DNA from: Chamaecrista fasciculata
Taxonomy: Eukaryota > Streptophyta > Magnoliopsida > Fabales > Fabaceae
Length of the DNA stretch: 64,000 nucleotides
Direction of reading: 5' to 3'
Assembly: GCA_003254925.1 (NCBI GenBank)
Contig: QANZ01031629.1
Coordinates: 62,001-126,000, forward strand
The notes beneath the pieces were generated by a model. That model was not told the DNA's origin, did not search any database, and saw only the letters and a list, made by a program, of their open reading frames with translations. Positions 57,865 through 64,000 of this stretch are shown here, piece by piece. How positions within the stretch are numbered: position 1 is the stretch's first letter; each line of letters opens with the position of its first letter. A program made the position numbers and the translations under genes.

Positions 57865-59188
57865 GGAAGTGAACGAAAGGTGCAGTAATTACAATTTCTT
57901 TTGCTATGTCAACCGTCTCAACTCTGACTTGTATGAAAGGTGTTAAACACTTTAATAATTTATCCTTTGATAATTAAGCAAATTAAAAATGTAGTCTTAA
58001 AATTGTCTTTAATCATTAATTAAACAAACAATAAAACAAATGCTTAAATAAAAGGGAGTTTTTTTTTTTTTGAACAGAAAATAAAAGGGAGTTAATAAAT
58101 AAATAAATAAATCAAAACAAAAAAAAAGATTATTGAGCAAAAATGTCATAATCAAACTAAAATTTACATTTTGAGGGAGATTTTAGATATGAAAATCTTT
58201 AAATTTTCATATATTACCTCATATTTTTTCATTCTTTGACTTGCTTTTTTGAAATCTTTTGACATTTTGTCTTCAAAATTATCATGAATTTTCATGACAG
58301 TTAATAGATTTGGCAAAAGTAATTCTCTTTTTTTATAAATTTTTCTTTTGTTATTAAGTTTTAGATTTTTAAAATAAAACTACTTGTTTTCAGTGTCATA
58401 AAAAAGATATTACAGTTATGGGGCATAGTACATTATCATATATTTTGTAACTTGAAATTAATTATATCAGCTATGATAGCATAGACACTTTATTTTAACA
58501 GCGTGTCGCCGTGTTACATGTGTCTGTATCTGGCACCCGTACGACACTCACACGACACATATTCATAAGTTTTAAAATATAAAATCAATTTTTTGTGACT
58601 TTATCATCACAAACAATAGAAAATAAAATCACATAGGACATATATTATGAGTAGATATTATAATATTTATTATTTTTATCAAAATTTATGGATTTTTAAT
58701 TATTTATATATATAAATATATTGTTGTCGTGTCGTGTCGTGTCCTGTAATTTTAAAAATTTAGCATGTTAGTTTGTCCATGTGCATGTTCGTGTTGTGTT
58801 GCGTGTCTATGTCAATGTCCATGCTTGATAATAACGGAGTCATGGAGAAAGCATGTGCCCCCAAAAAGTAATAATATCTTACTTTGATATATGATTTTGA
58901 GAGAATGATAATAAAAAAAAAAAAGCCCCGAAAATTATATATAATAGCATAGATATATATAAGAGAATCATCTCTTTTCAATCAAAACGTTGATATACAA
59001 ATCCTTCATTCCCTGTCAATTTTCTTGTGATTTTTACCTAAGAATCCAAATGCATACCAAATATAGGAAAACAAACTATATGTATAAAATCATAAATAGA
59101 GTATAGAGTTGCTATAACTCAAAAGAAAGTGCAAATTAGAAATTGGTTGTCTTTAGACCACAAGTTATCTTCTAAAGCAAGCGAGAAG
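57865..59188. other. Intergenic between pseudouridine synthase and unit E
   Basis: No gene. It contains the upstream region of the pseudouridine synthase gene, AT-rich DNA, and one MITE (58476-58827, separate entry). Confidence 0.55.
58476..58827. mobile_element. MITE family 'GTGTC', copy 2
   Basis: About 350 bp with inverted ends 'gcatagacactttatttta' and 'tgtccatgct'. The interior has 'gcgtgtcgccgtgtt', 'acgacacatattcataagtt' and a (cgtgt)n stretch. The short repeat tgata borders both sides. Related to the copies at 20983 and 62324. Confidence 0.7.

Positions 59189-64000
<4,812 letters not shown>

Overview
The window is nuclear DNA from a flowering plant, most likely a woody eudicot; the species cannot be resolved from sequence alone. 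Evidence: AT-rich intergenic DNA, GT-AG introns, a cluster of plant-only cysteine-rich receptor-like kinase (CRK) genes with DUF26 ectodomains, a Ty3/gypsy Tat-lineage retrotransposon, and Mutator, hAT, SINE and LINE insertions. Runs of N and single Ns mark assembly joins (9141, 11175, 12252, 13514-14095, 27776, 63913).

Layout. 1-9.7 kb is a decayed CRK locus (unit D): a last-exon stub, a plus-strand DUF26 gene split by an LTR-like insertion and fused tail-to-tail to minus-strand DUF26 remnants. 9.7-20.1 kb is a young Tat-lineage LTR element with 571-bp LTRs and TSD TAAAA; its gag/pol is on the minus strand and a large antisense ORF with its own TATA box is on the plus strand. 21.9-29.7 kb is an intact two-DUF26 CRK (gene A) whose 5.2-kb first intron holds three Mutator-type elements, one carrying a CIPK kinase fragment. 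30.0-32.3 kb is a Pack-MULE-like element with a fragment of a CC-NLR resistance gene. 32.8-35.0 kb is a LINE 3' end joined to a partial copy of a pseudouridine synthase gene. 35.1-41.4 kb (unit B) and 44.9-49.7 kb (unit C) are tandem CRKs. 53.7-57.9 kb is a complete mitochondrial-type RNA pseudouridine synthase gene. 59.2-64 kb is another CRK (unit E) that runs off the window.

Main result. In units B and C two separate DUF26-pair exons lie upstream of one transmembrane/kinase exon set. Only the first has a start codon and signal peptide. All splice junctions are GT-AG and in phase, giving predicted proteins of 919 and 917 residues with four DUF26 domains instead of the usual two. Skipping exon 2 stays in frame (a normal CRK), and retaining intron 1 gives a secreted double-DUF26 protein.

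The CRK paralogues also act as natural empty sites, which allows several transposon insertions (hAT, fold-back, Mutator MITE) to be placed after the tandem duplication. The non-CRK host gene, the pseudouridine synthase, was partly copied into the array. CRKs are generally plasma-membrane immune and redox-signalling kinases, so the window reads as a birth-and-death immune-receptor cluster reshaped by transposons.
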